Assembly (NCBI GenBank): GCA_035048815.1
Contig: JAUCBN010000020.1
Coordinates: forward strand, 9,943,501-10,007,500
Direction of reading: 5' to 3'
From: Abelmoschus esculentus
Taxonomy: Eukaryota; Streptophyta; Magnoliopsida; Malvales; Malvaceae
Length of the DNA stretch: 64,000 nt
The notes under the pieces were generated by a model, which saw only the letters and a program-made list of their open reading frames with translations, searched no databases and was not told where the DNA came from. Every line of letters starts with the position of its first letter. Within the stretch, counting starts at the first letter, position 1. The position numbers and the translations under genes were made by a program. This document shows positions 10,904 through 22,352 of the stretch, piece after piece.

Positions 10904-10953
10904 ACTTGTGACCTTATTTTATACTCGAACCCGGACGAAATTCGGGTATGACA
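10904..10953. repeat. 50-bp repeat, copy 2, with hairpin
   Basis: Identical to 8718-8767, including the ACCCG/CGGGT hairpin. It marks the right boundary of the repeat element or of a second unit of it. Confidence 0.9.
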
Positions 10954-11628
10954 CAAACGTAGTGATGGCGGATTGTGCGTTTACCTTCGAATAAAGAGGC
11001 TTTTAAAATATATTAGAATTCATAAATAAATCTTAAGTTAATCGTCACTTTAATTCGGAAAATTTAAAATTAATTAAGTAATAATTTTAAAATGAATTAA
11101 TTTCGGGCGATTTTAAAACGCTAACACGTTTTTAATTGTAACCGATTCTCGAATTCGATTTTATTTGAATCTCTAATTTTACGGTGTCCAATCTACCTAA
11201 GTGACTGATGACGACTCCAATTGTTTAATTTCCAACTTTTCAAATATTTTCTAAAACATTTTTAATCAAATTTTCCAATTGTGTTTCAATCTCCAAATGT
11301 TTAGCTTTATTTTTCTAATTTTAATTTTTGACCCTTCTTATTTTAGATTTTTTTCAAACTCTAAATTCCCAAATTTTAAAATCTCAATTCCTTATTTTTC
11401 AAATCCCTAATTCTCTTTTTAAAATCATCTTTTAAATTCCTTTTTCAAACATTTAAAAACCCCTAAACCTTTCATAAACTTTCTAAATTTTTTAATTTAA
11501 TTTTATCTTTTCATAAACTTTTAAATTTTAAATTTTTTTATTTTTTTAAAGGGTTGCTATAATCTCATTAAACAATTAATTGTTGGTATCAGAATTTAAA
11601 TTTAATTTAGTTTTCGTACTATTAATAC
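10954..11628. other. Inverted relative of the 6.7-7.0 kb block, then AT-rich DNA
   Basis: From 10990 to about 11215 the sequence matches, imperfectly and inverted, the block at 6850-7020 (shared landmarks: the gtaaccgact region and the gtgtc...gcgactc region). After 11230 only pyrimidine-rich and AT-rich DNA is seen. Confidence 0.4.
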
Positions 11629-11972
11629 CGGGTGATTCTAAAAAACGATACTCTTAAAAAACGGCGATATCGTTTTTCTTATAAAAGTTGTAAGAATTTC
11701 GGTAGATATTTTTCGGTCTATACCGAAATTTCTTACAACTTTTATAAGAAAAACAATATATACCGAATTTCTTACAAAAAGTAAGAATTTCGGTTTATTA
11801 ACCGAATTTCTTATAAAAATATAAGGATTTTAGTATGTACCATTTTTCCTACAAAAGTTGTAAGAATTTCGGTATATACCGAAAAGTGTGTATTGAAATT
11901 CTTACAACTTTTGTAAGAAAAACAATATTGTTGTTTATAGCCATTTTTAAGGGTATTTTTTAGAATTACCCC
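11629..11972. mobile_element. MITE made of several stacked hairpins
   Basis: Terminal inverted repeats of about 33 bases (cgggtgattctaaaaaacga at the left; its imperfect complement ending ttagaattacccc). Inside, one hairpin pairs about 11673-11706 with 11722-11755 almost perfectly (arm gtttttcttataaaagttgt). A second pairs 11848-11874 with a segment near 11900-11926. Shared internal motifs are aagttgtaagaatttcggt and tataccgaaa. Flanking attaa-like sequence may be a short target duplication, but this is not certain. Confidence 0.75.
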
Positions 11973-12129
11973 ATTAACACTGTTGTTGAAAATGATAATA
12001 TTTAAAATTTTAGGTAGATGTCAAAAAAAATATTTCAAATAAAGCTTGAATGATAAAAATAAGACGTAACAACTTGAATAACTCAAAACTTTTTGACTAG
12101 ACTCAACTCGATCGAATACTCAACCTTAA

Positions 12130-12578
12130 ATACAGTACATGCTAAGGAATAAAGAAAAGAAACGAATATTTAATATTTTAAATCAAATATTAAATAAAAT
12201 ATTTTAAATATTTGAATATTTTAAATTCATATTTTTAAAATTGAATATTTAATTAAATATTTAAATTTAAACATTAAATTAAATATTTAAATTAAATATT
12301 CAAATATTTAATTATATATTAAATCAAATATTCAAATATTTAAATTGAATATTAATTTAAATATTGAAATGTTTAATTTAATATTTTATTTAAATATTTG
12401 ATTATTTATTTGAATATTTGATTTAAATAATCAATTTAATATTTCATTATAAATATTTAATTTTATTAATATTTTATTTAAAAAATTAAATATTTAAAAT
12501 ATTTGATTTAATATTCAATTTAAAATATTAAATATTCGAATCTCCTTTCTTTATTTTCTAGCATTTACTCCATACCGA
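12130..12578. repeat. Fold-back AT repeat
   Basis: The left edge (catgctaaggaataaagaaa, from 12138) and right edge (imperfect complement near 12545-12567) are inverted copies of about 40 bases. The interior is a dense array of TTAAATATT-like words that can pair in many registers. It could be a degenerate fold-back transposon. No coding sequence. Confidence 0.5.
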
Positions 12579-14551
12579 TCATCTTCTTTTCAATATAAAA
12601 TTTTTCGTTCACCTGGTGATGACGTGTGTCATCACTTGATTAGAAAAAATATATTAAATAAAATTAATTTATTTAATCGAATGATTGTACATGTAATCAT
12701 CCGATTAATTAATTAATTTTATTTATTTAAATTAAAATTAAAATCTAATTGATATAATATATAAATAATATTTATTTATTTTATTTATTCATATAATATA
12801 TATAATATATAAATAATACAGATCAAATGTATGATTTTACAAATTCTCGTTAACTATCGTATCATTTGTATGTCATTCATTCCTCTATCAATTTTTTAAG
12901 ATGATTAATAAAAATAAATTTAATTAAATAATTATTAATTATAAATTTTTTAATTTAATGATCAAAATATATCGTATTCAATAATTAAATAGCCACTCAA
13001 TTATTTAGTTTATTATCATATAAAAATTTGTATTATCAAAATAACTGCCTATAAAAATATACCGACAAAGAAAAGACGTCTAACGTTTTGACCATCTGTG
13101 AGACCAATAAACGAGAAAATTATGACGGTCGAGAAAATTATTTTTTATTAAATAAATATTTTAAGATAAATTAGTTAATTTATAAATAATATGATAAATA
13201 AAATTCATATTATAAATTTTACCCAAATCTAGCACCCTTCTCCAGGAATCTGCCACTGAAGCAGCTTACATGCACGATTAATTGACAAATAATGAATTTT
13301 AAAAATTATTTTAAAACGAATACAATTAATATTTATTTGTATAACTATTATTTAAATATTCCGTTAATAATTTGAAATTTTTTTTAAAGGTTTGATCAAT
13401 TGGATTTGTTAATTTAGATATTTAATAAATAATAAATTAGGATAAAATTTTTAACTTTATAAAAATATTAATACTTTTTTAAATTAAAAGGTGTTGGTTA
13501 AATAAACTGTAAAGCAAAATGTATACCCAAAGTTTGAAGTAGATTATGACGGTAGTAGTCGTCTGAACCGAAGTCGAACAAAAGCTAGCAGAAATTTTTA
13601 AAAAATCTCTCAATTTCTCTCAAAGAAACAGAACAAATTTTGAATATAATGATTGAAAATGAGAGAAAAGCATCTTATTTATAGGTTAAAAGCAGGGGTA
13701 AATCTATCCAAGAATCAGATAAAATCTTATTTAAATAATAAATTATATCTAATCAAATATCTAATAATATCAGATGATATCTACTTAAAATTTTGGATAA
13801 TATCAGATAATATCTATTTAAAATTAGATTTAATAATAAAAAATATCAAATTAAATTTTTGATATTTATTAAATCTAATCGGTTACACATTTAAAATTCA
13901 AAAGAAATTTTAAATTAACCAAACTGCTCTCATATCTCCTATAAATACAGAGTGTAAGATTAAAACATTATACCCACAAAGTTTGTGGATTTGATATAAG
14001 AATTATAAATATCGTTTTATCTTTAATAATTATAAAAATACATGGATAATCTAAATTTAAGATTTTTATATTAATTTTTCATCTTCATGTATATATATTA
14101 AGATATTTATAAATTAATATATTTTTTCTTATTATCCTTATATATTTTTATTTATGTTTAAAAATTATTTAAATTATATTAAAAATAATTGTATAAATAA
14201 TAAATTAATATATAAATTCTAAAAATATATTTTATAATGTTATTATTTAAAATATTTTTTACTTTAATAAATAGTAATGTATATAAAATATTGATAACTA
14301 ATAAACTATTTAAATAAATATCGAATATAATTATGTCTTTATATATTATTTTATTTTTTAAATAATTAAATAATTATAAATTATCAGTTAATTTTATCAA
14401 ATATTTTTATACAACATGATAATATAATTTACTAATCTAATCAACTAATACAATTTACTATCAATTATCTGTTAATTATTTCATTAATTAAATTTATCCT
14501 CAATTAACTAAAAATAATTCAGATAATTTATCATTGAAAGAAACAATATAA
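12579..14551. other. AT-rich DNA without a gene
   Basis: A 69-residue ORF at 13653-13862 is made of low-complexity isoleucine, lysine and asparagine codons with repeated aatatcagataatatcta words, and is not credible as a gene. No RNA gene or element end was identified. Confidence 0.5.
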
Positions 14552-15047
14552 TTTAGTGGTGTTTAAAAATATTTGATCTGACCAATTCGATTATTTTTGA
14601 TCTGATCAGAAAATTTACATATTTACTATAATTTTTATTTTTGGATTGAATATTTGATACGATTTTATATTTTTCAGATTAGATATAAATCATAATATTT
14701 AAAGTTTTGGATTATCCAAAAATCTAAAAAAAATAAATTTTATAATTTTTTTTAATTTTTAATAGTTTGACGTTCGTTATATCAGAAAATTAAAATAATT
14801 ATAATTTTTTTATAGAGGTAAATATGTTTATATTTAAAAATTTATTATCCGTTATAATAGAAATTCTAAATTTTTTATAAATATAACTTTTTTAAATGTA
14901 AAAATATTAAATTAAAATATATTTTTAGATAATCAAATATTCAAAAATTTAATCCGATTATTTAATTATTCAAAAAACTGAATATCTAAAAAATTAAATA
15001 TCTAAAAAAACTAATTCGTATCTGATCGAATATCCGACGATGAATTC
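14552..15047. mobile_element. hAT-like MITE, diverged
   Basis: Related over most of its length to the well-delimited hAT element at 55749-56220. Shared landmarks are ggtgtttaaaaatatt at the left, a central ttggattatcc block and a final cgaatatccgacgatgaa block. Terminal repeats are worn and no target duplication was found. Confidence 0.5.
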
Positions 15048-16119
15048 CCTCCAATCCATACGTTTGTTTTATTCTCTACAATTATATCACGTGCGTCAGC
15101 TTCGCTTCGCCCCCAAGGAAACACACGTGCGAGACGCTTCCATCAATAAAGCATAACATTTTGGGCATTATAGAAATTTCCAAGGCATGTGAATGGGCCG
15201 TATGGGTATACAAGATTTTTTGTACGGTCGGTGGATACGTTTATGTAATTACATCACGTGCATCTTCAAGTAAATAGATTTTTTATATAATATTTTATTT
15301 GGACGGTCAAGAATTTTAAGGGGAAAAGTAATTATATGATTACAGATAAAAGATTATTCAAACATTATTTGAACATTTGAATATAAGGAATGATGTTAGT
15401 ATAAGAGAAAATGACGATATCTTTAAATATATTTAAATTCAAATAATTTTATTTAAAGATTTTTAATAAAATAATTTCTATTTAAAGGGCATAATTCTTC
15501 GTATTTTCTTAATAAAAGTTGTTAGATTTTAAAAAAATATATCTAAAATTATAATGAAGGTTTATAAGTACGAGATAAATTAAACACAACTTAAACAGAT
15601 TTTTATAATCATTAAAATAAAAAATTCATATACTTAAAATCATAAAGAAACCATATAAAAATATAAAATTTAACCAAAAATTCGAACAAAATTATCGTTC
15701 AACTCACACTATTTATCTATTGTCAATATTGGTTGACTTATATTATAAGTCTCTATACTACATTTAAGAGATCTTTTTCAGGAAAGAAATACTACTATTG
15801 ACCTTATTAAAAACCTTTATAACTTTAAACGGATGAATAAAATACCACATAAAAGTATTTATAAAATAAAAACAAGTTTAATATAAGTCCAAACGGACAA
15901 AAAATATAAGACCAAAAGATCAACTTAGCTCTCAAATAATGACGAATCAAGACAACTCATAACCTAAGCAAAGACAAACACATAAAGAGAACAAACAAGA
16001 TTAGACATCATGACTAATGCCCACACTATCAACATCATTCAGAATATCATTGTCTATCTCTAAACCAACAACTTTCGTATTAACAATATCCATGAGATTA
16101 TTAGGAGGATCATGAATGC
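15048..16119. other. Spacer without a recognisable gene
   Basis: GC-richer patch at 15085-15260 (CACGTG-like words at 15089 and 15256), otherwise AT-rich. The stretch 15780-16110 looks like the degenerate tail of some repeat, but no domain or terminal structure could be assigned. Confidence 0.35.
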
Positions 16120-16641
16120 TTGAATCCCACATTGATAATAAATGCTCTTGGGAATGAGTATTTATTAAGATATCCCTTCACTCCTTGTTGAGTAATAAAG
16201 AACAAGGGAGTCCCTCGCGCACCGCCGCCGTCGTCCGGCTCAAACGACCACTACCTCTATAATCCACTCCAAACTTTGGGTGTACACTGTTTGGAGCGAC
16301 CATGTTAACCTTCGGAAGACAATCGCCTAAAGTAGCGAGTACACACATCGGGGCAAATTGTTTGTAAGGTAGTGACCTTCATACCATGACACGGTTTAAT
16401 TATCTTTCAATTCGTTTATTTTATTTTTCCCTATCAATACTGACTCCCTATTTTGCAATATATCAAAACCAACAATTTAGAAATAATTTGATTATGCAAA
16501 AATATTAGTTTCTTTGGATACGTTAGTTCTATATTTGTCCAAGTTGGATGCACTTGACGGGAACAACTACCGTAGACGGCCCCAACGCATTATGATCTTT
16601 TTTGAACAACTGGATTTCGACTATGTTCTCACCACGCCTTC
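16120..16641 (+). pseudogene. Copia retrotransposon, 5' fragment
   Basis: The leader region is followed by an ORF start (16514) containing LDALDGNNYRRRPQRIMIFF and EQLDFDYVLTTPSD. This is the N-terminal part of a Copia gag polyprotein (UBN2-type). The frame is cut at 16641/16642 by the left LTR of an Athila-like element. The matching downstream part of the same kind of element resumes at 23621, but the region between (most of gag and the start of protease) is absent, so insertion was accompanied or followed by a deletion. Confidence 0.7.
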
Positions 16642-17921
16642 TGATTATTGCTCAACCCACTATCACTTTTTACACCTTTTATGGGCATTAATCACCGAAT
16701 TTACACACACTCGGACCAATGCATGTACTTAATGTGATATATTTAGAAGTTGAGCTTATAAAGATAATGTTTACAGAAAAGGCAAAGTTTTAATGTATTT
16801 TTATATCTGTGCAGGAAAACCGGTGTCGCGACAGCGACAAGGCCGAGGCAGGACCTGATGCCGAGGCAGCAACTGAGAACCAGGAAGCAAGACTGTAGGC
16901 GATTGGAAGATAAAAATCCAAGGGACGTTTCTGGACTTAAAGCACATGGATCGGAGCTGGCTAGCATGAGGAAAAGCCCAACACAAGGTCACGCGGGAAA
17001 GCCCCTTAGTCGAATTTAAACTTTGAAATATTTTAATTATGTACATGACTTGTTCCCTAATCCAAGTTGTATTCTACTTAGGAAAGGTTTGCCCTAGGTC
17101 TAGCCTATTAAAGACCTAGCCGTCCAATGTATTATACACGGATACCTAGAGAGAGAGCCGATTCATAAACTTGTTTTCTTTCTCTCAATTATGTTCTAAG
17201 CTTCCTTAGGGTTTAGGTGAAGGTTGTTAGTATTTGTGAGAGGAGATTGTACTTTGTCTTTGTTTCAATGCAATAAAATTATCAAGGTTTGCTTATCCTT
17301 TGTTATTCCTTGTTCTTGCATTCAAGCTCGGGAGAGAAGTTTGTGAGTAATCCATTTATCTAGACTCGGGAGAGTTAGATTCACGAAAGGGATAAGTACG
17401 GTGTTTCAATCGCGAAATACTAACTCGGCTTAGGGATAGGTTAAGAGTTTCAGCGGCTAAAAGAAGTGTGAGATTGGTTGGTGAGTATAATTGGTTCACG
17501 CCGGGAGGTATCATCAAGGACTAGTCATCAACAGTACTTCGACTTAGGGATAAGCGGAGTCATCCAAGGACACTTTGCCGAACTTTGGTAAAGTCTACCC
17601 ACGAGCAAGGGATTGCCGCGGCGGACAGCGTCGTCGCTGCCAAGGCAGTAATCAGCAGTGCTGCCGAGGCAGTGATATACGATTGCATTGGACAGAGACA
17701 AGTCAATCAAATCCACAATACAACGCAACTGGATCCTGACCTATCTCTCTCTAATATTCAATTCTCTTTACTTTTACTTAGTTATTTTAGTTTAGTTAAT
17801 CCAGACTCAATCACTTGTGTTTTACTTTATTTCTTTCTACAGAACAAGAAGACAAAGAAGACATATTGAGTATACCAGTCCCTGTGGAGACGATAATCCG
17901 ATAAATACTTATCACTTATCA
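16642..17921 (+). repeat. 5' LTR of the Athila-like element
   Basis: Starts tgattattgctcaacccac and ends in a doubled acttatca (17907-17914 or 17914-17921). Nearly identical to 22353-23620. ORFs in it (17528-17869 on both strands) recur in the other LTR and are not genes. Confidence 0.85.
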
Positions 17922-17975
17922 CTTTCGATGTGTCCACTTGCACTAAACGCGAACTTTTGACACGCGACAAGTTTT

Positions 17976-17993
17976 TGGCGCCGTTGCCGGGGA
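17976..17993 (+). promoter_or_regulatory. Primer binding site, tRNA-Asp type
   Basis: TGGCGCCGTTGCCGGGGA is complementary to the 3' end of plant tRNA-Asp including CCA, the primer usual for Athila/Tat-type elements. It lies 54 bases after the LTR end, slightly further than normal. Confidence 0.85.
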
Positions 17994-18097
17994 TTGACAA
18001 CTAAATTTTGTCTTCTTTATTTTCTTGTTATTTTTACTAACATATTTTCTTTTTCTTCAAAAATTATAGGTGTGTTTCAAGTTGAAGGATTTTCAAG

Positions 18098-18727
18098 ATG
18101 CAAGAAGAAAGAAAGAAATCTATTCGGGAGTTGATATTGAAAGATATGAATCCAGGCAATCAAGAATTTTCTAGATTAAATGATGATTATCTATGCCAAC
18201 CAAGAGCAACCCAACAAGTTCATACTTGGGCAAATTTTTGTTTTAATTGTGGAGATGATTATTTGGTTAACAATTGCCCGTATAGTACTAGAACATATGG
18301 CCACATAGAGGACCATAGATGGAACCAACAACAAAATCCTTCATGGTATGATCAAAACGCTCAAAATTTTGTTTACCATGAAAATTTTGTTGATGTTACA
18401 AATATGCCATGGCAATATAATTCTTCTCAAGAGTATCCAAATTCATTTGAGGAAACATTGAAAGCATCAATGGCTAGAATTGAAGAATTAATGATAGAGC
18501 AATCAAGGTTATTGGATGCACATATAGCTAGATTGGATACACCCTTGAAGGATTCAAACGATCAATTGCAGAGATCCATATATGCCATGGATAACATGAC
18601 CCAACATTTAATCCTTAGGGATACTGAAATCCCAACACTAGAGGACAAAGAGGAAATTTCGGAACCTCTGAGTCTAGAATATGTTGATGAGAAAGACTTC
18701 AAACATTGGATGAGTCTACAGAAATAA
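18098..18727 (+). CDS. gag-like protein of the Athila-like element
   Basis: 209 residues starting MQEERKKSIRELILK. A knuckle-like CFNCGDDYLVNNCPY (about residues 46-60) resembles a degenerate zinc knuckle. It is followed by a tryptophan- and glutamine-rich stretch (HRWNQQQNPSWYDQNAQNF) and a helical segment (ASMARIEELMIEQSRLLDAH). This order is like the C-terminal half of Athila gag proteins. The N-terminal capsid domain is missing, so the protein is either truncated or a specialised non-autonomous product. Stop at 18725-18727, with the next ORF overlapping in another frame. Confidence 0.55.
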   Translation: MQEERKKSIRELILKDMNPGNQEFSRLNDDYLCQPRATQQVHTWANFCFNCGDDYLVNNCPYSTRTYGHIEDHRWNQQQNPSWYDQNAQNFVYHENFVDVTNMPWQYNSSQEYPNSFEETLKASMARIEELMIEQSRLLDAHIARLDTPLKDSNDQLQRSIYAMDNMTQHLILRDTEIPTLEDKEEISEPLSLEYVDEKDFKHWMSLQK

Positions 18728-19548
18728 TTGCCACGGCAATGGAGAAGCCGGAACAAGCATTGATACTGAAAAAGGAATCTGAGGATTACTCTCACTCACA
18801 GTTGCCTGGGCAATTACATGACGACATGCTCGATCAACAAGATGGTGATGCTGTGATAATGGAATATGAGAAGGTACTGATTGAACCTTTTGAATTCTTT
18901 AAAAACTCATCTCTTCCATTGCAGGTATCTTTCGAGGAGTCAACGTTACAAGATTTGAAGCCATCACAAATAGGATATGATTATTTGGAAGATGATATTT
19001 TATCTATGATAATTCCATCTAACAGTAGCTCTAAACCAAAATCTCTACTGATGGAGATTTCTGAGAAGCATAAAGAACAATGTGGGTTGATTCTTGAAGA
19101 CTTCAAGAAAGATGGTTCTTCATTTAACATACACAGAATTTTGGCAGAGGATTGCCACGGCAACTGGCTAGCACAACAATTGCCTCAACAACAAAGGCTA
19201 TATCCAACCATTCTAAAAGTCAACAAGAATAAGGTAATTAAATGGTTGGATATTGATATAATTTTTTCTAACGAGATATTCATGCCTTCGGGAATAATAT
19301 CAAGTTGGAGGATAGGCATGGATTACAAAAGAACACAAACGGAAGGCACCTCCACCATGATAGCACAAATGGGAGTATCTGTACCCGTATTAGCCCATAT
19401 CTCCTTGAGTAGAATTGTCACTCGATGGAGGGTGCAGATGGACTATAAAAAATATCGGAAACGACCCTTCATAAGTTTTCTTTATTTTATATTAATTTTC
19501 TCTTTTATTTTATTTGATATTTGCATAAATTCTCTTTATAGTATTTAG
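18706..19548 (+). CDS. Second ORF of the Athila-like element, unknown function
   Basis: 280 residues starting MDESTEIIATAMEKPEQALI, overlapping the gag-like ORF by 22 bases in a different frame. Expression by frameshifting or a later indel are both possible. It is acidic in the first half, with no catalytic motif; I see no protease DTG or reverse transcriptase signature. The last 35 residues are hydrophobic (FLYFILIFSFILFDICI) and encoded by AT-rich DNA, so the true end may be earlier. Possibly the linker region that in autonomous relatives joins gag to protease. Confidence 0.4.
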   Translation: MDESTEIIATAMEKPEQALILKKESEDYSHSQLPGQLHDDMLDQQDGDAVIMEYEKVLIEPFEFFKNSSLPLQVSFEESTLQDLKPSQIGYDYLEDDILSMIIPSNSSSKPKSLLMEISEKHKEQCGLILEDFKKDGSSFNIHRILAEDCHGNWLAQQLPQQQRLYPTILKVNKNKVIKWLDIDIIFSNEIFMPSGIISSWRIGMDYKRTQTEGTSTMIAQMGVSVPVLAHISLSRIVTRWRVQMDYKKYRKRPFISFLYFILIFSFILFDICINSLYSI

Positions 19549-19954
19549 GAATAATTATCTTCTCATTATTTGAATGTTTCTTTATTGATGTTTATCTTTT
19601 TAGGGTAAGATAATAAGCAAGAATAAAGGAGAAATAGTTCAAAGTAGGAACTCTGCCGAGGTAGAAAACAGTGTCAGAACCGCAGTAGAACAGTGTAACG
19701 ACTAGTCTGCTGAGATTCCTGCCGCGATAGGAAAAGAAACGGAAGTAAAGAGTAACGGCTACAAAACGGCTAGTGGATCTAAACGGTCACAAGGCCGAAG
19801 CCTATATAAGAAACTCATTCCTCTTGAACTATTCACTCTTGCTTTCTTGTTTGCTTTAGAATTCTTAACAATCTTGCTCTCATAATATTTTCTGCCTACT
19901 TACAATTTTCCCAGATTCTTTCCAAGAAAATCTCCAAGAATTCAAATCTCTTAC

Positions 19955-21478
19955 AAGCGATTTGCCCCAGCCAATGTTGAAGATCGTTTCAACCGATCTT
20001 TCATTGCCCGACAATTGTGGGAAGAACAAGGTTTTCAACATTCGGATGATGAAAACTACGACATCGAGCATTATCTCTTTGACAGAATCAAGTACCAAGA
20101 TTGAGAAATTTTCTGTCTCCAACCTGCCCAGGCGAACGCGACTATCGTGCGAGAATTCTGTGCGCACGGGCCCAGCAAAGATTCCCTCTTTGTTCACTGC
20201 CGCGACAGGCCGGTCTAGTTAGATGTCGAGATCATCAACGGTTTCTACGGCCTCACTCCGAACAGTGATGTGCACGCTGAATTCATGGAGGACATCACTG
20301 CCGAGGACTACGAGTTAATCAAAGACGATCTTTGTTACGCGAATACTCCATGGGAAACCGATACCCATAGAGGATCCGTAACAAGGCAGAGCTTAAAGCC
20401 CGAGGCCAAGATGTGGAATACCTTTGTCAAGCGACGCCTCATCCCTACATCCCACAATAACACGGTAGACCGTAAACGATTGGTGCTCATCCAATCGATC
20501 ATCAACAAAAGGACCATCAACGTTGAAGAAATCATCTTATGTGAAATTCACGAATGCGGTAAGAAAGATAGGGGACCATTGTATTTCCCATGTTTGATCA
20601 TGGGTTTGTGTGTTGCCGCAGGTGTGCCAATAGAAGATACGGACGAATACACTCCCCAAAGGCGAGGATGGACCAGAGACTTTTGTCACAAAGTCATGCA
20701 GATCACGCAGGCGGAGCCAGTCCAAGCAACGCCCCAACAGTTCACTGCTGATACTGCTGCCGGGGCCCAGTACACGGCAGACATGTCAGACACTGCCCAC
20801 ACCTCTGCCGCAGCAAACCCGTACCAGGAGATTTTGCAAAGGATGACAACGATGGACCTCAGGCAACAGAGGTACATGGAGTATCAAAGAGATTTCAACG
20901 ACACATTAGCCCAAATGATGCTCCACGCTTTTCCAGATCAAGGGGTGCAATTTCCAGAATTTCCCAGCAATATGTTTGTTACAGCCGCCCCTTACACCGA
21001 GACTACACCAGCTCCGGGAGGACCAAGATCGTTCTTCCATGTGGGCCCTCCACCACAATACCATGCTGCTGGCCCATCTAGGGCAGCAGATTCTGCCGCG
21101 GCATCATCTGCCAGCAGAAGACCATCCAAACGGAGGGCAGTCTTCAGCACTCCTCCCCGATCCTCAATCATCATGGGCAGTCTATCAACTGAGATAGATG
21201 CCTATGTGCACTAAAGCTCAACCGTCGGCGGACCGAGTACACACCATACCGGGGCAACCACGGCAATGGAGGGGGGAACGGACATAATGCTAACCGGAGA
21301 CATGGCCGATGTGGAAGAAGGAGAAGAGGTGGAGGCCCCAATGCAACGGACACCACCCACAAGAGTCCAACCGCCCCGGCAAGCAACAGCTCAACCATCG
21401 CCCTCAACAAGAACAAAGCAGTCGGCAGCAAGGCCAAGGAGAAAAATTGTTACAAGCAGCTCTTCGGAGTCTCTTTAA
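19955..21478 (+). pseudogene. Putative plant transposon protein (Athila-associated), three nonsense codons
   Basis: One frame stays open apart from TGA at 20102-20104, TAG at 20216-20218 and TAA at 21212-21214. Blocks FAPANVEDRFNRSFIARQLW, QPAQANATIVREF, EIINGFYGLTP, SLKPEAKMWNTFVKRRLIPT and LYFPCLIMGLCVAAGVP follow the order of the domain annotated as 'putative plant transposon protein' in Gypsy-type elements. The C-terminal part is low-complexity, rich in Pro, Ala, Ser and Thr, ending in RPRRKIVTSSSSESL. Function of the family is unknown to me. The longest stretch without a stop (20219-21211) could still be translated. Family assignment is from remembered pattern, not from a search. Confidence 0.6.
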
Positions 21479-22339
21479 TAATTTTGTTCATATAATTCAA
21501 TATTAATTGTTGTTTGCTTTCTATGCTACTTATTTCTTTCATATTTTTGTTGCCTGCTATAATCTTCAAATATAAAGCATTGAGGACAATGCTTGGTTTG
21601 AGTTTGGGGGTGCAGATTCACTGCCAAGGCAGCAATCTACTGCTGAGGTCTTGCCAAAAAGGGAGTATTATTCTAATGATTTTTTTGTGTGGTTTATTTT
21701 CATGCTCCCCGCCTTACTTGAATTAACTGCCTACACTTTCCCCTTACCATGATTAGGTCCTGTTAAGAAGGTTTAACCTTAGGATACTTAAGGATGAAAA
21801 CTTAGAAGCTTACTATAGGAAGAACTTTAAACACTTTTGGGACTTGTTGGATTAGAGGAATTCTTTTAATGAACTTAGGTGATAAAGACTTAGATTTTTG
21901 GGAAGGTAACTAGAGGTGCCTATCACCGGCTCTAGAAAGTACTCTTCTTCATTCTAGAGGTGCCCGAAATTGGCTCTAGTATGCTTTAAGGAATATCAAA
22001 AAGAAAGAAGGAATCAGTGAAGAGAAAAACACAATCCTTGAGGTGCCCGAAATGGCTCAAGAATTGGTTGTTTAGAAAAGAAGAGAACACTTAACCCAAT
22101 TCTACTTGTCTTGAACTTAGAGTTTATCTAAGAAAGCCTTTAATCAAACTTGTCCATAAAAACGCACACACTCACCAATTCTTATAGTTTGTTTCTAGGT
22201 AAACCCTTGGGTAGCTGAAAGGTTAAGGCTTAAGAATATGCATAGTTATGGTGGGGAGAATAGATGGAAATGTAAGACCAAGAGAGAGTAGAGTTCGGCA
22301 AATTGATGGTTTACATTGCTTAAGGACAAGCAATAGTTC
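21479..22339 (+). other. 3' untranslated region of the Athila-like element
   Basis: No coding sequence. A second purine tract (gagtttgggggtgc, near 21599) repeats the one before the right LTR. Between 21920 and 22070 the motif gaggtgcccgaaatggctc and near copies occur three times. Confidence 0.5.
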
Positions 22340-22352
22340 GAGTTTGGGGGTG
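22340..22352 (+). promoter_or_regulatory. Polypurine tract
   Basis: GAGTTTGGGGGTG lies directly before the right LTR start (TGATAAGTGCTC), the position where plus-strand DNA synthesis is primed in Gypsy elements. Confidence 0.8.

Larger units (their letters stand above)
6712..10953. mobile_element. Unclassified repeat element with hairpin arrays
   Basis: The left part (6712-7020) holds a block of unusual composition (cttagagtcgccaccggcc near 6863, cgggagtcggttacgcgtaa near 6949). A diverged copy in inverted orientation occurs at about 10960-11215, where tgatgacgactcc corresponds to the gtcgccacc block. An exact 50-bp sequence ending in ttcgggtatgaca occurs twice (8718-8767 and 10904-10953). 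Between and around them lie hairpin arrays, other tandem repeats and a duplicated block (about 8860-9560 resembling 10030-10760). I believe this is a non-autonomous transposable element or a composite of two, but no transposase, LTR or target duplication was identified. Ends are uncertain. Confidence 0.5.

Noticed and set aside
13653..13862. 69-codon ORF
   Set aside because: Low-complexity Ile/Lys/Asn translation of repeated aatatcagataatatc words.
17528..17869. ORFs MRCIVDLIDL... and MVKSTHEQGI...
   Set aside because: Repeated nearly unchanged in the other LTR (23238-23552) and overlapping on opposite strands; LTR sequence, not genes.
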